In this document: positions 8,531 through 21,800 of the stretch, one piece after another
Numbering within the stretch: position 1 is the stretch's first letter
How the letters are laid out: the number at the start of each line of letters is the position of its first letter
Origin: Cyanobacterium sp. Dongsha4
GTDB taxonomy: Bacteria > Cyanobacteriota > Cyanobacteriia > Cyanobacteriales > Cyanobacteriaceae
Reading direction: 5' to 3'
DNA: 64,000 nt
NCBI RefSeq assembly: GCF_036345015.1
Contig: NZ_CP084098.1
Location: 744,001 to 808,000 of the forward strand
Program-made: the position numbers and the translations under genes
Notes under the pieces: model-generated
Seen by the model: the letters and a program-made list of their open reading frames with translations, nothing else
Databases searched by the model: none
Told to the model about the DNA's origin: nothing

Positions 8531-11305
8531 ATGAAATTTTCTCTCAAGGTAATTTTATCTATTTCTTTTTTATTACCTGTAGTTACGATCGCAATGATTG
8601 TTGGTAGTTTATCCCTATGGTTTGGTCAAAAAGCTGTCAATGATCTTGCGGATCAATTAATGATGCAAAGTAGCGATCGCATCTTAGATAATGTTAAAAC
8701 ATTTTTGGCACTACCGCAACAAATAACTCAAACCAGTCAAAATTTAGTCACCGCTAATATTTTGGATTTAGAAACGGAAAACATGGATAAATGGTTGCCA
8801 TTTTTGTGGGAAGAATATAAGACTAATAAAGATAAATTTATCAGCGCTATTCAAATTGTAAATTTAGATGATTATTATGTAGCTAGTGGGCAAAGTTTTC
8901 GCAAAAACACTTGGGAAAAAATTGAAGGAGTTGCCCTTAGTTATAATAATAAATATCGAGCTTACTTTTCTATTGAAGACTATGAAAAAAACAGAAATAT
9001 TATCATTCATTTGAACTCTTTTTCTGCAAAAAAACGTCCCTGGTATCAAGCAGTAATTGACAAAAAAAATAAAACATGGACTAATGTATATAGTAGATTA
9101 TCTAATAAAGAAAGTTTAGTAATTAATTTTTCTCAACCTCTTTATCTAACAGATAAATCAAAAATTAAAGGAGTCGTTTCTGTTCAACTAGACTTAATTT
9201 ATATCAATCAATTTCTTAACTCATTAACCATTGGTAAAACGGGAAAAGCCATTATAATAGATAAACAAGGACATTTAATTGCTACCTCAGAAGGCGATCG
9301 CACTCGCCAAATAACAAAAGAGAAAAATAATTTATTATCGATAATTAATGATACTAATGAATTTAATAAACAACTGGGTTTATACTTATTAAATAAATAT
9401 CAATCTTTTGCCAAAGTAAATAATATATTATCGCAAAAATTAACGATTAATAAAGAAAAATATTTTTTACTTACCCGTAGTTTAAAAGATGAATATGGAT
9501 TAGATTGGCTACTAATAATAACTATCCCTGAACAAGATTTTTTGGAGGAAATAAATAATAATTATTACCGCACTATAGTTTTGACAATAATTGCTGTTAT
9601 TATCACAATTATATTAAGTCTTTTGATTGCCAATAGTATCGCTAAACCCATAGCAAATTTGAATCAGGCATCTCAGGAAATAGCCCTCGGTAACTGGCAA
9701 AAAACCATAAAAAATTATCCCATTAAAGAGTTAGATAATTTAGTACAATCTTTTAATACCATGAGTGGGCAATTACAAGATTATGTGCAAACAATTCAGG
9801 AAAATGAGCAAAATCTGCAACAAGCAAAACAATTATTAGAAGATTATAACCGCACCCTTGAACTTCAGGTTAAACAACGCACTCTTGAGTTAGCTAACGC
9901 CAAAGAAAAAGCCGAAGTAGCAAGTCTGGCAAAAAGTCGTTTTCTCGCTAATATGAGTCATGAGCTGCGATCGCCCCTCAATATTGTGTTAGGATTTTCT
10001 CAGTTAATGCTCAATTCCCGTGACTTATTAGAAAATACAAAAGAAAATCTGGAAATAATTAACAATAGTGGCAAACATCTTCTGATGTTAATTAACAATA
10101 TTTTAGACTTAGCGAAGATAGAAGCAGGAAAAATTGAATTAAACCCAGAAAATATCGACTTATTCCATTTATTAAGCCAAATTAGCCAAGTATTCACCAT
10201 TAAAGCCCAAGAAAAAAACCTAACTCTTACCATCAACTATCAACATTTATCTCTCCGTTACATTAACACCGACACCCTCAAACTAAGACAAATTTTAATC
10301 AATCTCCTCAGTAACGCCCTCAAATTTACCTCCACTGGCAATATTACCGTTAACCTAGAAGCAAAACCCCTTATTTCCCCCGAATATGATTTATGGTTTG
10401 AAATCACAGACACAGGTATCGGTATCAGTGAAGAAGACAAAATAAAGATTTGGAATGCCTTTCAACAGAGTGAAACGGGGAAATATACCCCAGAAGGCAC
10501 AGGTTTAGGCTTAACTATCACCAAGCAATTTATTGAGTTAATGGGGGGTAATATAACCCTTACCAGTGAAGAAGGCATCGGCTCAACCTTTCGATTTAAC
10601 ATTAAAGTAAAAGAAGTAAATGGCGATACCATCGTCAAATCTGTGCAAAAATCCCGTGTCATTGCCCTTGCCCCAAATCAAAAACAATATCGTATCCTAG
10701 TGGTGGATGATAAATGGGTAAACCGTCAACTTTTAATCAAACTATTGCAACCCTTCGGTTTCGAGTTACAGGAAGCGGAAAACGGCAAAGAAGCACTTAA
10801 AATATGGCAAAATTGGCAACCCCATTTGATTTGGCTAGATATGAGAATGCCTGTCATGGATGGTTATGAGACGATTAAACACATAAAAAGTACCATACAA
10901 GGAAACGCCACCGTTGTCATCGCCTTAACCGCTAGTGTCTTAGGAAATCAGCAACAAATCATCCTTGATGCAGGTTGTGATGACTATGTGCGTAAACCCT
11001 TTTTAGATAGCACTATTTTCGAGATGCTAGAAAAACACTTAGGTGTAAAATTTATCTATGAAAAAATTGCTAACATTAACCATGATAAAAAAATCACTAC
11101 TACAGAAATTTTAACTACCAAATCATTAAAAATTATGCCTCCTCAATGGCATCAAGAATTAAAACAAGCAGTATTAAGATTAGATGAGAAAAAAATGCTT
11201 TTGTTGATTGATAAAATTCCCTATAATCATTATCATATTGCAGAAAAATTAAAGCAATTAGTAAATAACTTTGAGACAGAAAAAATCCTTGACTTATTAT
11301 TATAA
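8531..11305 (+). CDS. Membrane hybrid histidine kinase (Cache-HAMP-HisKA-HATPase-REC)
   Basis: Two-component hybrid sensor kinase of 924 residues. TM1 (about 7-29) and TM2 (348-368) flank an extracytoplasmic double-Cache-like sensor (about 40-340). HAMP follows (369-420, including ANSIAKPIANL), then a coiled coil (420-465). HisKA carries the phospho-acceptor His477 in FLANMSHELRSPLN. The ATPase domain has N-box NLLSNALKF (591-599), G1 DTGIGI (627-632) and G2 GTGLGLT (656-662). The receiver domain (720-835) has DD 726-727, Asp770 in IWLDMRMPVMDG and Lys822. About 85 helical residues without an obvious Hpt histidine follow. The response regulator converges from 62 nt downstream, a plausible partner. 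Ligand unknown. Confidence 0.92.
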   Translation: MKFSLKVILSISFLLPVVTIAMIVGSLSLWFGQKAVNDLADQLMMQSSDRILDNVKTFLALPQQITQTSQNLVTANILDLETENMDKWLPFLWEEYKTNKDKFISAIQIVNLDDYYVASGQSFRKNTWEKIEGVALSYNNKYRAYFSIEDYEKNRNIIIHLNSFSAKKRPWYQAVIDKKNKTWTNVYSRLSNKESLVINFSQPLYLTDKSKIKGVVSVQLDLIYINQFLNSLTIGKTGKAIIIDKQGHLIATSEGDRTRQITKEKNNLLSIINDTNEFNKQLGLYLLNKYQSFAKVNNILSQKLTINKEKYFLLTRSLKDEYGLDWLLIITIPEQDFLEEINNNYYRTIVLTIIAVIITIILSLLIANSIAKPIANLNQASQEIALGNWQKTIKNYPIKELDNLVQSFNTMSGQLQDYVQTIQENEQNLQQAKQLLEDYNRTLELQVKQRTLELANAKEKAEVASLAKSRFLANMSHELRSPLNIVLGFSQLMLNSRDLLENTKENLEIINNSGKHLLMLINNILDLAKIEAGKIELNPENIDLFHLLSQISQVFTIKAQEKNLTLTINYQHLSLRYINTDTLKLRQILINLLSNALKFTSTGNITVNLEAKPLISPEYDLWFEITDTGIGISEEDKIKIWNAFQQSETGKYTPEGTGLGLTITKQFIELMGGNITLTSEEGIGSTFRFNIKVKEVNGDTIVKSVQKSRVIALAPNQKQYRILVVDDKWVNRQLLIKLLQPFGFELQEAENGKEALKIWQNWQPHLIWLDMRMPVMDGYETIKHIKSTIQGNATVVIALTASVLGNQQQIILDAGCDDYVRKPFLDSTIFEMLEKHLGVKFIYEKIANINHDKKITTTEILTTKSLKIMPPQWHQELKQAVLRLDEKKMLLLIDKIPYNHYHIAEKLKQLVNNFETEKILDLLL

Positions 11306-11367
11306 AAATCTTCTCATAGGTTGGGTTAGCGATAGCTTAATTGAACAAAATTTCTGGGAAATGTCTA

Positions 11368-12486
11368 TTAAATTAAAGGTATAATATTAATAGTTATTCC
11401 ATCGCCCAATTTATTCACATTCATTTGATATTTCTTTCCTTGAAATAAAAAAGTATCTCTAAAATCAATATTGGTTTTAACCACTTTAATAAATTCTTCA
11501 ATCCATTCTAATTGACAAAACACACACTCTTTTAAACTACTAATTAAAGTTATTATATTAGGTTTTTTAATATTAAATAATGTTGCAAAAATAGGATTGA
11601 CTAGGTAGTATTTAAAGTCAATAATATGGGCATTTTCAGAACTACGAATCGCTTCTAAAACTGCTATTCCACAACAACTATTATTTAAAACACTCGCTAA
11701 AATAGAGCGAGATTGATATAACATTTCAATGGTTTTTTCATGTTGTTTAATTTCTTCTTCTAGTCTAATAGTTTGATTTTTAAGGTTAATATGATGGGAA
11801 ACTCTCAATAAAACTTCTATTTCTTCAAAGGGTTTAGTTATATAATCACAAGCACCTAATTGAAAACCCTTAATTTTATCAATGGTATCATTTAAAGCAC
11901 TAATAAAAATAATGGGAATATGAGATGTTTTGGTATCAGCTTTAATTATTTTACATATTTCATAACCATTAATACTCGGCATTAATATATCTAATAAAAT
12001 TAAATCGGGCAGACTTTCTTCCAAAGATAAAAAAGCCATTTTCGCACTTCTAGCACTACGCACATGATAACCTTCTTTTTCTAGTAATTGTTTCAGAAAT
12101 TTTAAATTTTCAATATAGTCATCAATAATCATGACAATGCCTTGAGGATGATGATTATTTTCATTGTCAATTTCTATGCAATATAATTGCTCTTTTTCTG
12201 AATTTTTCTCCGATTTTAAAATATTTTCTATAACATATTTACAGTTAACCTTGGTTATTTTTTGATTGTATAATTCAGATAATTGTGACCAAAATTTAGA
12301 AGCAATATTTCTCACTGTGCCTGAACTCATATATAATTTATTCGCTATTTGTTCATAGGGTAAATTCTCGATCGCACCTTGTAAAATTACTTCTTCTGTA
12401 GATGTTAAAACTCGATTATACTTAAGATAAAATTGTTGTTTAATTACTTCTTCAATTGCCAAATATTTATTTTTATCCATAGTCAT
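11368..12486 (-). CDS. Response regulator with N-terminal HTH and C-terminal PAS-like domain
   Basis: A 372-residue regulator with atypical order. Residues about 28-66 (LTSTEEVILQGAIENLPYEQ onwards) form an HTH like the N-terminal domain of vWA-MoxR-associated proteins in cyanobacteria. A receiver domain spans about 116-235, with acidic pair Asp122-Asp123, phospho-acceptor Asp166 in LILLDILMPSINGYE and Lys218 in ITKPF. A short coiled coil (240-262) leads to a divergent PAS-like domain (265-372). There is no kinase or cyclase output, so output is probably DNA binding or protein interaction. It converges on the hybrid kinase and diverges from the 4110-aa exoprotein gene 346 nt away, making it a candidate regulator of that gene; this is inference from position only. 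Confidence 0.85.
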   Translation of the reverse strand: MTMDKNKYLAIEEVIKQQFYLKYNRVLTSTEEVILQGAIENLPYEQIANKLYMSSGTVRNIASKFWSQLSELYNQKITKVNCKYVIENILKSEKNSEKEQLYCIEIDNENNHHPQGIVMIIDDYIENLKFLKQLLEKEGYHVRSARSAKMAFLSLEESLPDLILLDILMPSINGYEICKIIKADTKTSHIPIIFISALNDTIDKIKGFQLGACDYITKPFEEIEVLLRVSHHINLKNQTIRLEEEIKQHEKTIEMLYQSRSILASVLNNSCCGIAVLEAIRSSENAHIIDFKYYLVNPIFATLFNIKKPNIITLISSLKECVFCQLEWIEEFIKVVKTNIDFRDTFLFQGKKYQMNVNKLGDGITINIIPLI

Positions 12487-12832
12487 AAATAACGTAAAAG
12501 ATACTTCTAACCCCCTTAATAAAGAGGAAATTTTATTTAGAATTGTTATACTGCTTTATCAAAACTTTACATTGTTTTATTTACCTCGGTATTGTCAAGT
12601 AAGTATGGTTAATTTTTGTTAATTTTTTTTAAAGATTTTGTTAAGAGTAAAAAAACGTGAGATCTAATCATAGCCAACAATACAAACAGTGAAACCAACG
12701 ATAAAAACCAATGACAAAAATGACATTTTCAGATTAGTAATTAGGTTTAAAATTATGAATAGATTATCAACATATTGATATTAATAAATTCTTTTTTGAC
12801 CATTATTAGTCCTCGAAAGGGAGTGTTGTGCC
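12487..12832. other. 346-nt divergent promoter region (response regulator / giant exoprotein)
   Basis: No ORF is seen. The region separates two divergent genes and must hold both promoters. It contains one copy of the CCTTAATAAAGAGG-type repeat (near 12513) and long AT-rich runs. A strong Shine-Dalgarno AAAGGGAG (12816-12823) lies 9 nt before the ATG at 12833 and fixes that start. Confidence 0.65.
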
Positions 12833-15800
12833 ATGTCTATCAATCTCGCTTCTAGTCAATCCGCTCTTGTCACCGATTCTTATGGTATAAGTCATATAGT
12901 TTGGGCAGATACTGAAAATGGCTATATTTGGCACGCAGTCTATGACAGCAATTCGGAAACTTGGAAAGATGCAGAAGCGATCGCATTTACGGGGAATAAA
13001 CCTGTCACCAGTATCAATCTAGTGGCGAATGAAAACCTGATTGATGGACAAAATCCGGGGTTAGCAGTGGTATGGCAACAAGGAAACCTGAATGATAGCG
13101 ATTTTTATTACACCGCCGCCCAATATGATTCTAATGCAGATTTACAATGGTTAGACACCCCTCAAGCACTAACCTCAGATCAAGTAGGGGATTTAGAGCC
13201 GACTGTTACAGTTAATGATAGCGGTGAAGTGATAGTGATAGGCTCAAAGGTTAATTTTGATAACGTGGCGAATCTCAGTATTAAAGAAGATACGGATTTT
13301 TATACTCAAAAATTTAGCGTTAGCAGTAGTCAATTCTCGACAAATACCACGACTATAACCCCTAATGCTCCCTATTCTCCTCAATTAACAACGGATGGAT
13401 TAGTAAATCTAGGAGTGTTAACTAATACAACTCCCACAACTCAAGAAGCAGTACAATCGAGTAATGAATCTTCAGGGCAGGGTATCAGCAGTGAAACAGA
13501 AGAACAACCCGGACAAGAACCAGTAGGCTCATGGAATGCACAGTTATTCTTTGCTAGTAGTCTTTTAAAAGACTGGGACTTGATGCACAGTGTGCCTAAC
13601 AGTGGTTTTTTGCGATCGCTCATCACTCCGTTTATGAAAAATTGGGAGATTATCGGTACAATTTCGGGAGGAACAAATTTTGGTTGGGGAAATGACGAAC
13701 CCTCCATTTTTTTAAAAACAAATGCTACAGTAGAATGGGAAACCCTTAAAGAATTTAGCCTCAAAGAAGATTTTGGATTGCCATGGGATATAAAATTAAC
13801 CACTTTTAATAGAACTGGTAATTTTGTTGCTGATAGTAGTGGTAATATTTTCGCTCCGAAGAGTAAAGCAACAACAATATCAGAATCCCCTATAATTGTT
13901 AGTTTTGATCTTGATTCCACTTATGACTTCGATACTAATTCACCTTATGATTTAATCGATGTTTATGATGTTTTAAGTTTAAGTGCTTCTGTTAAATTTC
14001 CCATTGTCAGTCTTATTGAAACGGCAGGATTTTTTAGTTTAGACGCTACGGGTAGTTTGGGTATTGGTTTTAATTTTTTAGGGGAAGCCATTGAGGGGGA
14101 AACTTATTCTCCTCAAACTTTGGGAGGTGCATTAACAGTCATTGGTACGAATGCTTTTGCAGACGCTGCTTTATTAGCCCTCACCTATAATGATAAAGAA
14201 GCCTTAGCAGGTGCGATCGCCGCCGATATAGCATTTAATGTAGCGGATACCTTTGCCTCCTTTATCAATGGCACTCTTGAAGGTTTAGAGCCTAGTGGTT
14301 CAATTAGTTTCCCTGTTTTCAGCACAGGAGTAGTCGGAAAAGCACAAATTCCCCATGTACCAATCCTGAGTGCCGATATAAATGGCGGTGTTAGAACTGC
14401 TTTTAACTGGGGTATAGGAGATACAGACAATACTATCTCTCTTACTTTTCCTATTGGTTTTGAGGTTAAAATAGGTCCTTTAGGATTTGGTTTTAATTAT
14501 AATCCGGGATGGCTTTGGGATATTTCCAACGGCAATAACAATGAAGAAAATAGTAGCGTATCCTCGGAAACGGATTCTTCTGAGTTATCGGCTCAAGTTT
14601 CAGGCTCATTAATTACTCTCAATTTTGCATCATCCCTAAGTGCGATTCCGCAACCCGAAGATTTTACAGTTTCCACCACCGATATTAATGGCAATATCAC
14701 TAATATCCCTGTTTTTAACGTTATTCAAGGAAATTCTGATACTTCCCTCATTTTGCAACTGGAAAATTCTATTCCTATTTCCGAAAACCTTGATTATACA
14801 TCTTCGGATAATCCTCAACCCACCAGTAATGCGGTTACTCTCAGTTTTACCAATAACGATAATATCACCGATAGCGAGGGCAATCCCATTGCCAACATTA
14901 GTTCTATAGCGGTTAGTAATGTTACTCCCGCTACCCTTGCTTATCAATACAATCCCACCAGTGGCAACAGTCAAAATTATATTAATCCCACTCTCCTTCT
15001 AGCTTTTAACACTCCTTTAGACACTAGCATTAATCCTGATCTCGATCGCATCTCTGTTACCTCAAACAATACCGCCTTATCCGTAGAGAGTGCTACTGTA
15101 ACTAACAATGGAGTCTTATTAACCTTTGCTTCATCGGTGACTAATCAGTCTTTACAGAATGTCTCTATTAGTTATAACGATAGCAGTTCTTTAGGAGATA
15201 ATCCTTTAAAAGATAGTAACGGAGGTGCGATCGTATCTTTTACTATTCAAAATGGGGTATCTACTCAAGTATTTCAATCGTCTATTTTCATCAGTAACAA
15301 CAATTCCAATCTACAATTATCGGATAATATAGCTAACTACGATATAACTGTCACTAACTCAGATGGTACAACGGTTAATAACGTTACCGTGCAAAGAGTT
15401 TCCATCACAGGAGAGGATATAATTTTAAACCTTAATCAAAGTATTACTCCTGATCAAACCGTTAGTATTCGTTACAACAATCAAAATATTAGTAATTCTT
15501 TCGTTACGGGTATTACTCCCCCTGCTGTTACTACTCAATCCCTGATGGCAAATATTGAGGCGGATTTAGGGCAAGATAGCGCCCCCTTTATCGTTTCAGG
15601 TGGTTCATCTCCTTTACTAGCTTGGATTGCAGAAGTTCCCCCCTTAGATGCGATCGCAGGTTTTGTTAATGGGCAAAATGTCACCCTCAATTTTATCGAT
15701 GAATTAGGCAATGGTACTGATGTCCCTAATCCTAATCAATTTACCATCAGCGACAGTGATAACAATAGCTATACCGTAGGTAATGTAAGCGTTTCTGGTA

Positions 15801-18800
15801 ATAGTCTCAATTTAACCCTTGATACAGCAGTAAGTGAAGATACACAGTTAAATATTAGTTATAATCTCTCAAATCCCACCGCTAACAATACTAATCTTTT
15901 CCTCAATAATTCCTTTACTAATACTACTCTATGGATTAATGAATTTAGTGATTTTGCTCTCACTAACACCACTAATAAAACTAACCCCCCCGTTATTTTG
16001 GGGGCAGGTGCAGTGGTTGAAAACAATACCAGTAATCAAATTACTCTCGTTTTTGACCAAAATTTGACTAATAACGGCGTTACTAATAGTGATTTTACCG
16101 TAGAAAGTAATGGACAAGTATTTGCGATCGAAGCTAACGTCCAAGTTAACGATAACAGTATTATTTTAACCGTACAACCCCCCGAAGGTGCAAATCTCAT
16201 CAGTAATGGAGACATAGTTACTGTGAGTTATACGGGGAATTCTTTATCTAGCAGTAACGGTAACGTAGTCAACTTTAACAATCAACCCGTTATCACTTCT
16301 CCTTCCACTCCCACCACTGTTATTAAATACGCTTTGCTGGATTATAGTGATACTAACCTAGTGAGCAATATTAGCAGTATTCCTGGTGCAGGAGGCTTTA
16401 ACTTTAATCCTGTAGGTGCTTATGATTCTACTAATGATATTACCGTATTGGTGTGGTCAAATGCCGACAGTAGCGACATAAATACTAACCTGACACCGGG
16501 AGAATTTTACACGGATGACGAAACCACCTTAATTAACGAAAGTTTTAATCAATCTGACATTTACTACTCCATTTATAACTCAACTACTGGAAATTGGACT
16601 ATTGCTTCACCCATTGCACAACAAGAAGGCTCAGAAGGCAAAATCGTCATCGGTGAATGGATTAATAATCAACTCATGGCGGCATGGATTAACTATAACA
16701 ATGGTGAGTCAACTATTTATTGGTCAAGTCTCACTTATAATAATGGGGAGGCTACTTGGAGTAGTCCTGAAATCCTATACGCAGACGCAAATCCAGATCC
16801 TTTAACAGAGTTAAGCATCGTCACCATAGACGGTAAACCAACGGTTTTATGGACAGAAACTCAAAGCACATCCTACAGTTTATTAACCCTAGAAGAATCC
16901 CCTCTCCTTTACTATCGTTTAGCAGAAACCAGTGGCACAACTCTTGTTAATGAAGGCATTTATGGGGCAGGAGGTAATGGTACTTATAGCAGTTCAGTAA
17001 CATTTGATGAAGTAGGGGCGTTAGAAAATACTACCACGAATCAGGGAGATGCTAACCCTGCGGTATTGTTTAACAATGGTGATAGTGCCACTTCTGTTAC
17101 TATTCCTTTATCTGGTACTTCTTTCAGTGTCGAATTTTGGTTTAAAGTGCCTTCTTTACCCTCAAATACCCTAGATTTAGTTTCTGCTAGTGGTTTAATG
17201 AATGTCACCTTAAATAACAGTGGTTTATCGTTAAATATCAATGGCAGTGCCTTAAATTCTGATGAATTTACCCCTTCAGCGAATGAATGGTTTTATGTCG
17301 TTGCTACTTATAACGGGGAAACCAACACAGCGAATTTATATGTCAATGGTGACAATGTTGGTAGTTTAGATAATGTGGATTTAACTATTCCTAGCAGTAC
17401 CAGTTTAACTCTTGCAGGTTCTAGTAATGACAGCGTTTATTTAGATGAGGTGGCTTTTTATCGTCAAGCCTTAACCTATAATGACACCCCTGACATTTCC
17501 GATTTTGGCAATTTAACCGCTTCTCAAATTAGCCAACTTTTCTTTAATACCAGTCAAATCGGCAATAAATATAACTCTCAATATATCACCCCCCTACCTT
17601 CTGGACCAAATACTAACTATGTCAGCTATGATGGTGATTCTTGGAGTGTACCTAGTGTTATTAATCCTAGCTATAAACCCATCGCCACTCAACTATCGGA
17701 TGCGAATAACACTCAATGGGATGTGACTTCTTACACCACCGCTAACAGTAGTGGCTATGTTAATCCGAATGGTAATGCAGATATTTTCTTGTCCTTAAAC
17801 TTGGGTAATCAGGTGACAGGTAATAAAATAAGTTCCATTGTTGTCACTGCCACTAATAGTAATAATGAAACTGTTAAATGGAGTGTAGGTAATACCAATG
17901 GTTATCAATTAGCTGTAGTGGAAGGGGATAAACTCCTCAATCCTGTTAACCCTGACGGTAGTTTTGACTATACCATCCTTAGCCCTTCGGTGGATTTAGA
18001 TTTATTTCTCGATGCAGGTAGTAATAGCTTCCCTAGTGGTACAAGTTTTACTGTCACCATTAACTATAATACGGGAAATCCTACCACTCAGACTGTTCAA
18101 GCAGAAGATGTCACCAGTGAAACCACAACCATTAATTCTAATCAGGTTTTAGGCATTGCCACCGTTACAGAAGCCAATGATTCTTCTCTTGCTTTAATCG
18201 ATAGTGGTTTTATCATTAACACCAGTAATCCGAGTATGGGATATGTCATTACTAATGGTGATTTCAACAACGATGGTAAATTAGATGTTGTGGTGGGAAA
18301 TCGAGGCTATACCGACACCTCTGGAAACGTATTAGGACAAGGTACAATCCAAATTCTTTTTAATGGCGGTGCAGTATTATCAAATAGTGAAACTAATCCT
18401 CTTACTACCACTGATTTAAGCGGAAACCCCAACGGTATTTTGATTACAGGTTTAAGTGATACAGGTCAAGCCAATGGGGATTATCCTTTTAGTATGGCAA
18501 CAGGAGATGTTGACGGCGATGGTTATGATGACTTAGTGATTGGTGATGCTAATGCTAACCAAGTATATGTCATTTATGGCTTAGAAATGAAAGCAGGAAC
18601 AACTATTGATGTCAACAGTTTAGGTAATCAAGGTTATATCATTAACCACTCTCTTAACAATATTGGCTTCGGTTATTCCGTTGCTGTGGGTAACTTTAAC
18701 GGTAGTACCTATAATTTGTCAGGTAATCTTAATGGTAAGCCTATTGCTAATGATATTGCGATCGGATCTCCGGGAGCAAATAATGGTAATGGGGCAGTCT

Positions 18801-21800
18801 ATGTTGCCTTTGATGGTAGTTCTAACCTTTCCACTATCTACGATTCTCAACAAGATGGAGAGTTAGCAGGTTATAGCCTTACGGTTTCTAGTGCATTCTC
18901 CAAAACAACTTTATCTTCCCAAAAAACTTTTACGGGTAATAAAACCAACACTGATGATTTAATCATAGGTGCGATCGCATTTTCTGGGGATGTTACTAAT
19001 CAATGGAATGGCTTAGATGGACTTCCCCCTAGTGCTAATTCTACTGATAATCCTGCAGGGCAATCTTACCCTTCTACTTCCACCGCCGAGTTAGGTGCAG
19101 TATATGTTTATCAAAGCAACGGTACTGAAACCTTAACCGAATATGTTACTTATTTAGGCTCTAATTTACCCTCCAGTAATGGTACAGCCAATAACAGTAA
19201 TGCTGGTTACGCCTTAAATAGTACAGATTTAGATGGAGATCATATTAATGATTTAGCCATCTCAGCCCCCGGTGGTGCAAATAACAATGGTTTAATTTAT
19301 GTTCTCAAGGGGGGAACAATCTCACAAAATAATAACCCTCAGAATCTTGATGCTGTAACTAATTTAGCCATAGTGGGAGGACTAGATTTCAGTCAAACAG
19401 GGGCAATTATTACTTCCGTCGGTGATGTTAATCATGACCAACATCAAGACTTTTTGATTACAGCTCCTCAAGGTGCAAACGGCACAGGACAAGGTTATGT
19501 ACTTTTTGGAGGATCTCAGAACCTAAACCTAAATGACATCGGTACTATTTTTGACCTCAATGTTACTGCTAGTGATAGTAAAACCACTTTCTTACTCAAT
19601 GGAGATCAACCTTACCAATTAGTGGGGGCGGCCGCTAGTGGTATTGGCGATGTCAATGGTGATGGTGTTGATGATTTCATGATTAGTGCGCCCAATGCAG
19701 GGCAGTTATACACTATTTATGGTCATCCCTGGTTAGCAGATGATGGTAGTATCAAACTGGCTGATATTTCTGGGGATAACGGTTTTGTCATTGACGGTGA
19801 TTTATATACCATCGATGTTGATACTGAAATTTATCAAATACCTAATCAAGAAGCTAATAGTTCCCCCGCTTTAATCAACTATAACGGAACATTATATCTA
19901 GCTTATAAAGGAGATGATAATAGCCAAATCTATCTTACTACCAGTAGTGATAATGGCAAAACTTGGAGCGGTGCGATCGAGCTTCCCAGTGGGATGACTA
20001 CTAATGTCTCTCCTTCTATTGCTTTTTATAATGGAGTTTTATATTTAGCTTATCAAGGTGGCAATAATCAGTTAAATATTACTTACAGTACAGATAATGG
20101 GCAAAGTTGGAGTAGTCAATATACCGTTGATCAATATTCATCTGCAGGTTTTTCTCTGGTGGAATATGGTGGAGAATTAATAGTCTTTTTTGTAAGTAAT
20201 GACTCTAATGACTCTAATAAAGACATTTTCTATATTACATCTAGCAATCCTGAGTCTAGTAGTTCTTGGTCAACTAATTATTCCCTTAATAATCCCAATG
20301 GGGGAACATCTTTTCCGAATCAAACAAGTAGTAGTTCTGTTGATGCTACTGTATTAAATAATAATCTTTTTGTTACTTATCGAGGTAGCGATAATAATTA
20401 CTACATCACATCCACCAGTGATACAGATTTAACCAATTTATCTTGGTCTGTAAATGGTATTCCTATCTCCAATGGAAATACTCCCCTCGAATTAACTTCT
20501 GGTGAAAATGAACTGTATTTGACTTATACCGACAGTCTCAATCAAATTTATGTTGGTACTTCTAGCGATGGTGATAGTTGGTCTAATTTTGAAAATATTG
20601 CCGATCAAACTAGCAGTTATACTCCTTCAGGAACATTTTTAAGTGGACAGCTTTATTTAGGTTATGCTGGTGAAAATCAAGATATTTACGTTACTGCTTT
20701 AGAGGGTTCACTACCCCTAATTGGTAATGGCAATAATGTCGTGATATTGGGGGATGTTAACGGTGATGGTTTTGCTGATGTGCTTTCTGGAGGAAGCGAA
20801 AAGGGTGGAGTTTTAATTTTTGGCAGTAGTACAACTAATTTATTAGATGCCTCCACAGGTACTGATGACATAGTTATTACGGTATCTAATGGTACTATTA
20901 GCGAATTTGTGGCCTTAGGAGATATTAATGGCGATGGTTTACAAGACTTGGGAGTAATTGATAATAATAATAACTTCTATGTCCAGTTAGGATCTCGTAC
21001 TTTACCTACTCTTGGTAGTACTATTTCTCTGGGTAATCCCCTTCAAACTTCCATTATCAATGGCTTTGCCGTGGGCGACTATAACGGTGATGGTTATGGG
21101 GATGTGGTTTTGCGTAGTTCTGATGGTGTTTGGACTTTATATCATGGTAGTTCATCAGGAGGTCTTAATAGTACCACTACCACTTTTTCAGGATTAACAG
21201 GTAATGGATTAGGAGACATTAACGGTGATGGTTATAGTGATGTGGGTAATGGTAATCAAAATGCTAATTTCAACAGTATAAATGGTGTTGGCAATGGACA
21301 ATTTACCGTTTCTTTAGGAGATAATCAAGGCAATTCTTCTATTAATCCTCCTACTGCTGTATTGGAACAAGCCTTAATTAACAGCGAATGGACAGATCAA
21401 TATAGCTTTAGTGGACAATCCGCAGAATTAGCTCCTACTTTAGTAGAGTTTAACGGTTATCTTTATATGCTATACAACGCAACCGATAGAGTTGATGGTA
21501 ATAGCAATACTCTATGGATGCAAAGAAGTACAGATGGTGTTAACTGGGAAGGCTTAACAAATTTAGGCAGTAGCTTTGAAACTTATTATCAACCCTCTTT
21601 AGCTGTCTTTGACAATACTCTTTATTTAGCCTTTACTGCTACTAATAATGAGATCATTTTAGCTAGTGCAGTGACAGATGATTCCGATTTGGGATTAAAT
21701 TTTAATAGTGATAGTGGGGTTTTCTATCAAATTGCAGGTAATACAAGTCAACAAGGACCCACTCTTGTTAGTTATAACAATGAGCTATATACTTTTTTCT

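Noticed and set aside
13441..13920. 159-codon minus-strand ORF inside the first giant gene
   Set aside because: Lies opposite an intact reading frame with strong domain content; no recognisable motif or ribosome-binding site.
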